NCBI RefSeq assembly: GCF_041296385.1
Contig: NW_027184085.1
Location: 59,430,109-59,494,108, forward strand
Direction: 5' to 3'
Origin: Aphelocoma coerulescens
Taxonomy: Eukaryota; Chordata; Aves; Passeriformes; Corvidae
Length of the DNA stretch: 64,000 nucleotides
Part shown: in pieces, positions 37,234 to 48,104 of the stretch
How positions within the stretch are numbered: the first letter of the stretch is position 1
Layout: each line of letters starts with the position of its first letter
Program-made: the position numbers and the translations under genes
Notes under the pieces: generated by a model
The model's input: only the letters and a program-made list of their open reading frames with translations
What the model was told of the DNA's origin: nothing
The model's database searches: none

Positions 37234-37812
37234 TGTGCTGGATGACCTTGGCTGAATGTCAGGGGCCCACCAAATCACTCTATCGGTTCCCTTTCTCAGC
37301 TGGACAGGAGTGAGAAAATACTACAGAGAACAACTCATAGGTTAGGATAAGGCAATTTACGAAAGCAAAAGTAAAAGGTTAGGTGTACACAAGGAAAGGA
37401 AGAAAAAGCATTCTCTACTTCCCATCAGTAAGCAGTGTCTGGTCACTTCCCAGAAGCCAGGGCTTCAGCACATGCAGCAGTGGTTCCAGAATACAAAAGC
37501 AAATAACAAAAGCCTTCCCTTCCTCCCTCTTTCTCTTACTTTTATACCTGATGTCATATCATATAGAATATCCATCTGGCTAGTGTGAGTTAGCTGCCCT
37601 CATTTTGTCCCCTCCCAGGATTTTTCCCACCTGAGCCCACTGATGGCAGGGCAGAATGTTATAGAAGCAGCACTTATGCTGTGAGAGCACTGCTCTGCAG
37701 TAGCTGAAACACTGGTGTGTGATCAGCACTCTTCTAGCTACCAATACACAGCACAGCACTGTGAGGGCTGCTGTGGGGAAAATTTAACTCCATGCCAGCC
37801 AGACTCAATACA
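37234..37812 (-). mobile_element. Solo LTR of an avian endogenous retrovirus
   Basis: On the minus strand it starts TGTATTGAGTCTGGCTGG at 37812 and ends CCAGCACA at 37234, with the TG...CA ends of an LTR, and is 579 bp long. It has a TATA box (GGTATAAAAG on the minus strand; the plus-strand TTTTATA is at 37540-37546) preceded by a TGACATCA motif. The start and several blocks (GGAGTTAAATTTTCC, CTTTTGTTATTTGC, GATGGGAAGTAGAGAA) match my memory of a recurrent avian LTR family related to the one at 3908-4344. The flanking 5-mers are GCTGT and GCTTC, so a target duplication is only weakly supported. The usual ATTAAA polyadenylation site has decayed. No retroviral internal region is present. Confidence 0.75.
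37540..37546 (-). promoter_or_regulatory. TATA box of the minus-strand LTR
   Basis: TATAAAA on the minus strand, preceded by a TGACATCA motif, at the expected U3 position about 270 bp inside the LTR. It may be inactive. Confidence 0.45.
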
Positions 37813-40488
37813 GCTTCTCAGCACCTGTTTTGAGCAGGCACTATGGCTTTGTGTCCTGTCCCTGCTAATCCCTGGGAGGAAGAACATCAGCTCAAAGATC
37901 AGCTGCACTCATCTCCTGGGACCAGAGGAACTGAAAGAAGGCAGTAGAAATACCTTGACTTCCGTATACCTGGCTAGTGGAATCCTGGGGACTGGCTGCT
38001 TACATTTGCTCTCAGTTGCCAATGGCTTTAGCTCTTCTCCCTCTAGCCTGTTAAAATGGCGGGGAGAGGTTATAACCTCTACACTGGAGACAATATCATC
38101 TCTCACACCTGAGAAGCCACAGAATAAGCTTCTTCAGTGATTGGATCATGGAATTATGTCCCAATAGGCCTGTATCCAAGTGGCAGAAGGAAATACGTGC
38201 CATACAGGTCACATTTTGATACAGGTACACATTCTGACAGATGGTGCAGCATTCTCAACCACATGATGTAAAAAGTTGGGATGTCAGACTCATCTAATTG
38301 TCTGAGAGTACATTTGAACTCTCAGAGTTCATATGACCATGAGAGCACTCAGTGTTCCAAGCTGAAGAGGTACCCACTTGTTCCCATGCTTGGTAAGGGA
38401 CTATTGCCAGAAGCTGCTCAGCTATTCTGTGCCCCTCGTCCCCTACTTGCTTTGTTCCAGCTCTTTTGACTTTATGTTCATAGAGGTCCCAAATTCCTTC
38501 ATCTGAGAAAACAGCTCCCACCAGCTTGGAATGTGCTGCTGGGTTATACAAAGGTTTGTTAAGAGCCTTTTAACTGAAATTGTGGGAAGTCAGCTTGGAT
38601 GAATTTGTGTGCTTATTTCCAATTTAACTGTTTTCTGAGAAATGTCACATGCTGCCAAGAGTTGTTCACTACCTGAGTTCCTATAACTACCTTATTTCTC
38701 TGGTATATGTTGAGGTCACTGGTATGAGAGTATCTTGACTTTCATAGAGGAGGAAAGTTTTTGTCCTTGGAAAACATGAAGCAATTTTATTTTTATTATA
38801 GGATTTTCTTATTAGATAGCAGTCTACATGAATATATATTCAATTACTTTGATTGTAAAGATTGCTTTAGTGAGGAAATGTCTTAGTTATGATTGTCGCT
38901 CCTCATTGCATCATCATGTTTGATCTTAACAGGGGCACAGACAGGAAACATCACAAAGAGTCTTGAATTCCCTGTAAGCTGGATATGAATTGTCAGCAAC
39001 ATTAATTCACAACACCATTGCTTTGTCAAAGTTAGTTACACGTGCTATTGTTTTGAGAATATTTGACTGATAAGTTGCCTCTATAATTAGGAGTCTGTCA
39101 CATTTCAATTATATTTTCATACCACTTTCCCAAAGGCATATAAATCAGATAAACTCCCTTTGGGCTGAAATGTGCCATTATAATTAGTGTGGGGACAGTT
39201 GTGTTTGTGTGCTGTGGTCCACTGCTTTGTTAGAGGATTATTATGCAAATAGGGTGGGTGTGTTGTCATACCTTTTAGACCTTCAAAAAAAAAAAATTAG
39301 GGTTGGTATTTTGAGTTTTGGCTTAACCATTTTGTTATACACTGAGTGTTTTACCACTGGTTTGTCACAGTATCCTAGCAATCCAAAGTACTTACTAAAA
39401 GACACTTGCAATATAAAAGTAGTATATTTCTTAACTAAATGATACTGTCTCAATAAACTATTGAAGGAAGAAAAGGAGAATCAAATGTTAAATTGTCTTA
39501 TTTGTGAACACCTTTCTCAGTAGCAGTTCTTGACAAGAGTACATCAAGTGAATGGACAATGCGAAACAGTTGGATAAGCTGCAATTGTGTGTAATTAGAA
39601 ATACATCTTTGGAAATTGTGGAGGAAGAACAATTAATGCCTTGAATTTGTTTTCTCAAGTAAGAGTTTTAGGAAAAAAATGTGTTGTCCGAGAAAACCCT
39701 TAAAACATGCCATGATGCACAGATGTGCTGTGAAATTCTTAGAATGTGAGCTAAATTTAAGAAGATCTTCACTGAATATTAAACAACCTTGGAAACTGCT
39801 ACCCAAAAATAGCATATTTTTCTCTGTTCTTGGTGTAGGGGTGGAGTGGAGAACTAATTTTTTCAGAAAAGAGGCAGTTGTCAATTTTTTCAGCCTAATC
39901 TAGCTTTGTATGTAAGTTAGGCTACTGGATTTGTATTTGTGGGTTGTTATTAGATAGGGACTGGTGCTTTTAAAGCTGTGTCATGCAGACTAAAGAGTCT
40001 TTAAGTGTTTGCCCATATTTATCCATAAATACTGGAATAAATAAAGGGATCAACTGGGTAGCATGTTCTTGTCCAATCAGGCAGTGCACTAGGGATGGCT
40101 CTTCCTGCATGCAGCCCAGCTGCTTTGAATGACATCCCTTCTCTCTGGGAACAGCATTTTACTGGTAATGCAGGGAGGCAGATATGGAAAAAAGACATGG
40201 GGGAAAAATACCCAAACATTCTGAAATTCTGTTTTCATGCTAGCAATCCAAACTGAAACTGTGGAAAAGGGTTGGCTTTTTTGTATCTCACATGAATACA
40301 AGCTGTATTTTCAATCAACTCTTCTAGGATATTGTCATTATTCTTAAGCATAGAAAATTTACTATTGTAGAGGAAACTGGAGCAGGCCAGCTGTGAGGTT
40401 GTTTAGCTTAGCAGTGTTCATCTTCTAATGGTCACATAGATAAGATTTAGTACTGCCTCTGTCCTGGGCACAGAACAATATATTTTCA
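37813..40488. other. Non-coding stretch
   Basis: Unique sequence. The block 38990-39200 is rich in TAATTAG-like and ATTAAT-like motifs of the kind seen in conserved non-coding elements, but conservation cannot be judged from one sequence. No gene seen. Confidence 0.35.
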
Positions 40489-41205
40489 GAGAAACATAAA
40501 ATTGTTTGGGTTGGAAGGGACCTTCAAAGACCTTCTAATCCAACCCCCCTGCCATGCACAGGGACTTCTTTCACAAGATAAATTTGCTCAGAGCCCCATC
40601 CAAGCCAGCCTTGAACATTACAGAGATGTAACAGCTTCTCAGGACAAAACCTGTTACAGTGTCTCACCAAAAATTCTTCTTTATATCTAATATAAATCTA
40701 TTCTATTTTACTTTAAAACCATTTCCTCTTGTCCTATATATCCTTGCCAAAAGTCCCTGTTTGGCTTTCTTGTAGGCCCTCTTCAGGTACTGAAAGGCAT
40801 CCAAAGCCTTCTCTTCTCCAGGCTGAACAACCTCAGCTTCCTCAACCTGTCTTCACAGCAGAGGTGCTCCATCCCTTGGACCATCTTTGTGGCCCCCTCT
40901 GGGTTTGCTCCAGCAGGTCCACATCTGTCTCATGTTGGGGCCTCAGAAGTGGACACAGCACTGCAGGTGGGGTCTCACCAGAGCAGAGGGGCAGAATCCC
41001 CTCCCTCTCCTGCTCCCCACACTGCTTTGGATGAAGCCCGGGACATGTTTGGCTCTCTGGGCTGTGAGCACACACTTCTGGCTCATGTCCAGCCCCTCAT
41101 CCACCCAAGACAATCCATTCTCTTCCCAGTCCTTTCTTGTGCTGGGGATTGCCACAACAAGACCTTATAGTTGTGCTTGTTGCATTTCATGAGGTTTGCA
41201 CAGCC
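40489..41205 (-). mobile_element. CR1 LINE fragment with reverse-transcriptase remnant
   Basis: A long minus-strand CR1 copy. The 3' end starts at about 40489 (GTTTGGGTTGGAAGGGACC). On the minus strand the part near 40943-41155 still reads as CR1 reverse-transcriptase C-terminus (SWVDEGLDMSQKCVLTAQRA), and GLFSLEKRR-type sequence is broken by frameshifts. The copy is 5'-truncated and non-coding. Its GC is distinctly above that of the neighbouring DNA. Confidence 0.93.
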
Positions 41206-42811
41206 TAGGACTAAGAGATGCTATTTTACCCCATCACATTTCCTTTTGTGAGGTTCTTCCAGCTGTCTAGTACCTTCTGAGCCAGTGCCTCTGTGTGGTT
41301 TAAGAGATAGCCTAGGGTACAGGGTGGTATCAGTGCCAGCCTTAATTTCTGGAAATAAAAAGTACCCATGTATACAGAGATGGGGGATGTTAGACCCCCA
41401 GCTCCTACTTCTATATTTTTTCTATGAATATAACTTAGAAGGGACATAATTAACAATACCAAAACCATAGTGCTAAATAGCAGGCAGAATTAAGGAGAGA
41501 GAGAAGGAAAATCACTTTTCAGAAATCACCTCATTCAGAAGAGTGCAGAAGCATATATTCATGTTCTTCTGGAGATCAGGAGGTACTGAGGACCCACTTA
41601 AATTTAAGTACTTGCTTAAGCATACCATTTAAAATAAGATTTTTCTTTCAAGTCATGCAATGTTATAAGGACAATTAAAACTGCAGTTTCTATTTGCCTA
41701 ATTATGGAAATCAGTATTTCTTATGCAAGGCTTGCATTTCTCCATGCATAGGTTCTCTATTCATCCTTTTAAACACAAAAAAACCACCCTTAAAAACAGA
41801 GAGGAAGAGACAGTGTTCTACTTTATGAAATCCTGCTAAAAAATAGGAAGGAGAAAAAAATGTTAACTTTAGTATTTCTTGGATTTGGTTCTGCAACTGA
41901 GAATTTCTTCAAACTTAATTAATATAAGCATACTTTCGTTTGCATTTAAATACAGTAAAATATTTGTTGCTAAAATTTCAAACATAGCCACGAAAAGTTA
42001 AAGTCTAAGTTGAATAATTACTTGGCTTGACCTTCACTGCTTGTTTTCTTCCTGATAGCTTCCAAAAGTTGTCAGTGAGCTTGCTTTTTCATAACTTCTC
42101 TGGAAAATTACCAGCAGCACTACAAAGTTTCCTTCCTACCTTTGAATATCTTTTCTTCAATTTAGAAAAGTTGGGGGTTGGCTTTTTTTTTTTTTTTTTA
42201 ATAAGAGACACACACGTAACTACAATGTACATATTTACATAAATTGAGTGTTGTACTGGTGTTTATTTTAGAAGTTAAAATTTTTAGTGCTGGCATGTGC
42301 ATGCATGTCTGTGTGTGTAATGCAGTTTATGATCTGTTCCCAGAAGTTAGCTGAAGTCTTCTGTTTCTCTCTTTAATAATAAATGAGCAGAACCTTGACA
42401 GCATCCAGGGCCATCCAGATGAGAGTGCCAAATAACTGAGCTATCATCTGCAAAGACAGGTGTCAGTTCTCAAACATGAAGGCAATTGACTCCTCTGACA
42501 TGTTTGAATGTATTCTAGCTCCCAGGGATCAGCTTATGGTGTCTCAGTCACCTCTGCCAGAAGCAGTGCCTCTGCACAGACCAGGCTGTGGTATGCCAAT
42601 GTCCTTGGCTTCCCACAGAATGGCGTCCCTGTGATATATTCCTCTCTTCCAGCTCCTCTCAGTTCCAGGGTTTGGGACAGGGAAGCCCTTCCATTCATCA
42701 TTCTTCAGTCAAACAAATGGGACAGAAGACATCTTGATCTTTCACTCACTACTTTGAGGTCTGAATTTGTTCTACTAGATTATTAAATTCTGAAGGCTAA
42801 GAAAACTCTAC
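41206..42811. other. Non-coding stretch
   Basis: AT-rich sequence with a T run at 42184-42199. A 92-codon plus-strand frame (42508-42786) shows no family. Confidence 0.4.
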
Positions 42812-43002
42812 CAGACTTTTAGGGAATCTGGGTCCAGAGTTTCCCCTGCAAAGGGTTTGTTCACAGCATAGTCTTTTACGCCATAATCCACTGTAATGCA
42901 GCAGCTCTTATCCAGATGTATGTCCTCTTGTAGGCAACGTCTAATGTATTCCTGTGCTTTCCTTTCTGTCATGTACTGCTCAAAATAGTGCAAATGCTTC
43001 TG
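42812..43002 (-). other. Exon-like segment, protein-like peptide, unidentified
   Basis: On the minus strand, 63 codons are open between a possible acceptor (CAATAG/CAG at 43003/43002, with a CTCCTAAC branch-point-like motif about 20 bp upstream) and a donor CTG/GTAGAG at 42812/42811. The peptide is strikingly protein-like for this window: it contains HYFEQYMTERKAQEYIRRCL, QEDIHLDKSCC and VKDYAVNKPFAGETLDPDS, with balanced charge and no low complexity. An in-frame TAG precedes it and another follows directly, so it does not extend as a single-exon gene. I could not name the family. Either a real exon on the minus strand or a fragment of a decayed gene or retrocopy would fit. Confidence 0.4.
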
Positions 43003-44384
43003 CTATTGAGCTATGCTATGTTAGGAGAGCCTCATTTTGGGAAGGATCAATAGTGTGAAATACTGATATGAAAAGCCTTTGAGTACAAACTTCAGTTGAT
43101 TAGGGCTGGTAGTGCAAAGAGTTATGGGTAACTTCTACTTTCCTGGCTTTATTTGTTCATAGACCAGAATTAAATATTTACAATTAATACGAAGAATTTT
43201 GAATAAAAACTATCTGGGTTTCACATTTTAAATACTTTCACAAAAACATGATGCCTGTTAATATTTTGCAATTCTCTTTTCTAGTTTTACTTTCACTTAC
43301 TAGGTTATAGTACTTGCAGTGTGTCTATTTAAAATTCTGTGAGGCACCATTTATGAGTTGTGTGCTCAGAACACACCAGCTACACCTGCAGACTGAGTCC
43401 TCTTGGTCTTTAATTAGCTGCACAATAGTGGCTGTGTCCAGTTTTGCTAGGCAATGACAATGAAGAATTTTGAATTCCACAGAATTTTTCCCAATATTTC
43501 ATACCTATTTTTTTTTTGAGAGATATAGACATCTCTAGGAAGAGATAAGGTTTTTTTTACATTTGCTAAAATGTCTCAGTTTGATAATAGAAGACATTAT
43601 TGCATACTTATTATGGGATAGATTCAACAAAGTACTATCAAAATGCCTTAAAGTGTGAAGAAACAAACTAGTTAATGAATATTTGTTTGATAGCTTTTTA
43701 GTCCTTCCTATACCTTAACATATACTTCTCATTTGTCTAAACTATCTAGTAATTTTTTTAAGTGATGCAATTTTTTTGTCCTTAATATGCTAGTCATAGA
43801 AATTTTTCTGCTACCCACAAAGCACGCTGTCCTAGACAGTGCAAAATATTGCAGAGCGTGTGAGAGAAACACGGATCTTTGCAGGGAGATGTTTTAGAAT
43901 ATGGGGAGAAGGGAATTAAAAAAATTTTATCAAATTTGACAGGACTGCACTTAAAAGCGCAGTTTATGAATTATATGTGACTTACAGAGCATACTGCACT
44001 TTCTAATTCATTGTACTAGTACACCATGGTAGCATACAAAGATTGGTACACTTCTGAGAGATATCCCATTTTTCTGTGAAGCGCATAGATTTAAACCTTC
44101 CCAAGTACAGTTACAATAGCAAATTCACAGCACTACAAGGGTGACTCGAATGTCCTTGATAAATGTTGCAACAGTGTGCAGATGAAATGGAAACACCTCC
44201 AGGAACAGTTCCAGCAGAGGGAGGGTGATGCAAGCCAGAGCTGCTGATTATCCACCCACATAAACTCAGGCTCCAGATGTAGCTTGTGTTCCTGTACAAC
44301 AAGAAGGGATATTGTGAGTACTGTCTTCTACGAAGTCATCTGAACAAATGAATCGAGGGCAAGAACAACTCTCCTGTGAAAAAA
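43003..44384. other. Non-coding stretch
   Basis: AT-rich sequence with nothing recognisable. The block 44140-44300 is somewhat richer in GC but unassigned. Confidence 0.4.
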
Positions 44385-44757
44385 AGACCCAAGAGAGTTG
44401 TGGCTGTTCAGCCTGAAGATTAGAAGAGTTCAGGGAGACCTCACAGAAAGCTTTCAGTACCTAAAGGAGCCAACAAGAAAGCTGGAGAGGGACTTCTGAT
44501 CAGAGCATGACCAGAGCAGATAGTGTAGTAGTAAAACAGGGCAGGTTTACCTTAGATATAAAGAAGAATAGGGTTTCTTTAGAAAGAGGTTGCCTAGAGA
44601 AGGTGTGGGTGCGCTATCCCTGAAAGTGTTTAGGTCAGGTTGAATGGGGCTTTTAGCAACCTTGTCTTGTGAATGATGTTGTGGAAGACAGTGTTGGATT
44701 TAGAATGTCTTTCTAGGTTCCTTCCAACCCAAACAATTCTATGATTTTGTGATCTAC
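44385..44757 (+). mobile_element. CR1 LINE 3' fragment
   Basis: Plus-strand CR1 tail. It contains the GTGGCTGTTCAGCCTGAAGA block, CAGTACCTAAAGGAGCC, a degenerate TTAGATATAAAGAAGAATAG segment and the terminal GGTTCCTTCCAACCCAAAC followed by AATTCTATGATTTTGTGAT. Fairly old, and no open frame. Confidence 0.92.
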
Positions 44758-47700
44758 TAAAGGACCACTCATTATATTCATTCACACTTACTTTTTCTTG
44801 AGAGCATTGCTGCTTAGTTGCTTTTTCACCACCTGGGACAACTAACTCTTCTGGCTGTGACATTCCTTTCTCCATTTCCCTGGTCCAGAAGTGTTTCAGG
44901 TGGCATCACCCAGAAACAGAAGATGAAAAAACAGGAGAGCAGCAGTTTTGACTGCCCTCACAGTGTGAGAGGAGAGGAAGTTTGTCCAGAGGTTTCTCAG
45001 GTGGAGGCTGTCTCCTATCTGAGACACCTTCCAGAGTTCATGTAGCAACACTAATCGCACACCAGGTTTCCCTTAAAGGTAAAAACATCTCAGGGCTCTC
45101 CAAGCTGTCACAGAAAGGATCTGCCAGGGGCAATCTAATGGGAATATCTCTATTTAAATGCCTTGAGGACAGCTGACAAAACCTCATCTCATGTGAGGAG
45201 GTTTCTGGCATCTATTATCTCCTGTCACCTCAAGATAAGCTATGATGCCTGTGGTGGATATTTTGTAACCAAATGAGAGAGTAAGAATTATCAGATACCA
45301 TTAGACTGTGCTGCCACTGTATGTGATATTGCAGTAACACTAAATCTTTGGAAAGTTTTGCATTACTGTGCCACCCGCTGGAAAGCCAATCAAGAAAAAC
45401 AAAGTAAAATTTAAAAAGGAAATTGAAGTTCTGGACATCATAATTTTTATCAGATGGGACTAAAAGTGAAAAATGCATTATTTAATTGATGACCTGCAAA
45501 GACAGTAGCTAAAAATTAATTTTCATTATGTTTTACAAGTCCAATATTTTTTCCCCTCAATTACAATTTAAAACATAGTATTGCAGTCATTTGACACTTC
45601 CAAAGCTTTCAAGCATCCCTTTAATGCAGGAGGCACAAATGGGAAACTGAAGTGTGTCTAATAGAAAAGCATTTGAACAGAACATGTCTCGTCTCTATTT
45701 AAGCAATATGAAGAAATAAACAAAGGACCTGTTGTTGAATGGAAATAAAGTCGGTAGTCTGACCATTTTAACTTACAGATTTAGCTGCAGCTGTAATGAT
45801 ATTTTTAACAACCAAAGAACACACTTCTGAGTTAACTGGTTAACTTCAATATCAATTATATATTTGAACTAAGTTAGGAAAGCACTTAAAGTGGTGGTGT
45901 CTTAACAGAACAGTGTTAGATCATAAGCAGTCCCTGGAAATACTGAGAGAAGTACTTACTGTTATAGGCTCTCCTCAGAGTTTTCACTAATGGAAATCAC
46001 AGTCTTCTTGGCACTGAAAGCTCCACATCTTCCTGTTAAGGATGAATTCATTGTGAGAGTGTCTGTACCACTTCAGTGCCTTCCATTTTATTTATGGAGA
46101 AAACTTTGTACTGACTGTGTTTGAGAATTGAGTGGCTTTGCTAGAGGGTCCATGCATAATCTGTATGTCAGTCTTCCACCTGGTCGACAAGAGAAGGTCT
46201 AAAGGGCAGAAGGACAACAGCATATTCTTCCTTAGAAATATCTCTTGGTCAATATTTATCCAGCTGTTCCTGGGAACAAGTTTGCTCTTGCTGTGATTTC
46301 ACACTGGAATTGATATACTCCATTCTGAGTAGCTAATCTTACGTATACTGGACTTAAGTCAGAATCAGAATCAGACATAATTTTTCTGTTTCTGTTGTAT
46401 GCTGCAGTCTCTATTAATGCTTATGAACCACATCTGCTATTTAGAAAATCTATCCAAACAGATGTACAGGATCACTTAATAACTAAAGGCTTGTTCAGAT
46501 TTCTCTAGTTAAACTGCTCTGGAAAAAAAAATTTAAAAAACCCCACACTGTTAAATTTTACTCCAGAAGTTGCAGACCCAAGAGTCTAGGGGAACTTTGA
46601 TTTTGTTTGTGTATTGTTTATCTTCCACCCTTCTAACACTTCAGGTACAATACCTGTATGACATTTTTACACTGCCTTTATTATGGAGGGCAGGTGAGGT
46701 AGAACTTTACTGCATTTATTTCTTCTATGAGTCATTCTTGTACTGTCCAAGATATCAAAGAGCAAGATTGCTATGAGGAAAGCAAGATTATGCGTTCATT
46801 ATATTCTCTGCCTTAAATTTTTGCTTTGGTTGTTTAAGTAAAACCCACATCTAAGTTCCTGTCATCGTCCTCTAGAATCTTATTACCTCTCCAGTAAATT
46901 CAAGGCATTCCTCATTGTTGTTGCATGCAGTTGTTCTTCAGCAGTTGATACCAACAGTTAGGAACTTGTTCTGAGTAAAGGATTTGGTCTCCATGATTAT
47001 ATTTGTTTTTCGCATATGGCTATAAGGTTTCACTTTTCAGTAAATGCATTTGCCCTTTTTATTTAACCTAAATACAGTTCAAGTAATTTAAATGTATGCA
47101 GCTTTCACTCACATAATGGACTTCATATCTGAGCTACAAAATTGGAAGACAACTGCCAGTAAATTAAAATAAATTCTCCTTCATCTGGCATTTGAGCTCT
47201 CTCCTAGAGCTTTTTAAAACATGAATCTGCCTACAGTTTAACGAAGAGAAGAAATGTGAAGACTTATGTTTGCATATCATGCAAATTTAAAAGAAACACA
47301 ATTCAATCAGTCTCCTTAAACAGCAATTAACTACTGATTTCAAATCCCCTCACAGCAGTAATATATTACTTTACTGAGATACCTGCTTATAAGAAGGTTA
47401 AAAATACAAAAAAATTCTTCTCCTGTCCCTATTTTTCTGTTCTTCTGACATTTCAAGTGAGAACGGAACTTTACCTAAAAAATTCATTAGTTAAGCTCTC
47501 TTCACCAAGCAGAAGTGTCTACCCTTAGTTTGCAATCAAAATGGGAGATATCCATTGCAGTTACAATGTTCACAGATTGGCTGCTAGCTGGCAGATTGTC
47601 CAAAATGGTGATTTCACACATATCAATGGGAAATTTAAAAGCAATTTATTCTGATATATACTTTAAAAGTTATGAAATACTGAGGTTTTTAAAATTTTTG

Positions 47701-48053
47701 ACCAAGGAATTTTAGGGTGATGAGGGATCATTGAGCAAAAATATAACACACAGTATTTCTGCAGAAAAATGCACGTTTGAAAGCTCTGCCTCATACACAT
47801 AGAGTGCTTGGCTCATATGAATTTCCTGATTAATTTTATAAGCCATACATATCATTTGCTGAATAGATTGCTGGGGTTTTTTCTACCAGTTTTTTTCTCA
47901 GAAAATTTGCCAAAGACAAGGACCTTTACCAAGGTTGTAAGATACCCATGTATAGCAGTTCTGGTCCGTTAGCCTACCAAAAAGTGCCCTTCCACTTCAG
48001 CCAGAACTGTTTCTGGAGACTTTAGAATTTTGAAATTTAGGATATGGAAACAG
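44758..48053. other. Non-coding stretch
   Basis: Unique AT-rich sequence. No gene, RNA or repeat family recognised. Confidence 0.4.
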
Positions 48054-48104
48054 GAGATACTGCTCATGATGAGATACTGCACATGATTCGATACTGTTTA
48101 TGAT
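48054..48104. repeat. Three tandem copies of a 17-bp unit
   Basis: Copies at 48054-48070, 48071-48087 and 48088-48104 share GATACTG plus a CATGAT or TATGAT end. The first two differ at one base. Confidence 0.9.

Noticed and set aside
37715..38140. 141-codon plus-strand frame
   Set aside because: Its first part is antisense to the solo LTR and the remainder has no domain or splice support.
38990..39200. Conserved non-coding enhancer rich in homeobox-like motifs
   Set aside because: Such motifs are frequent in AT-rich DNA, and conservation cannot be assessed from one sequence.
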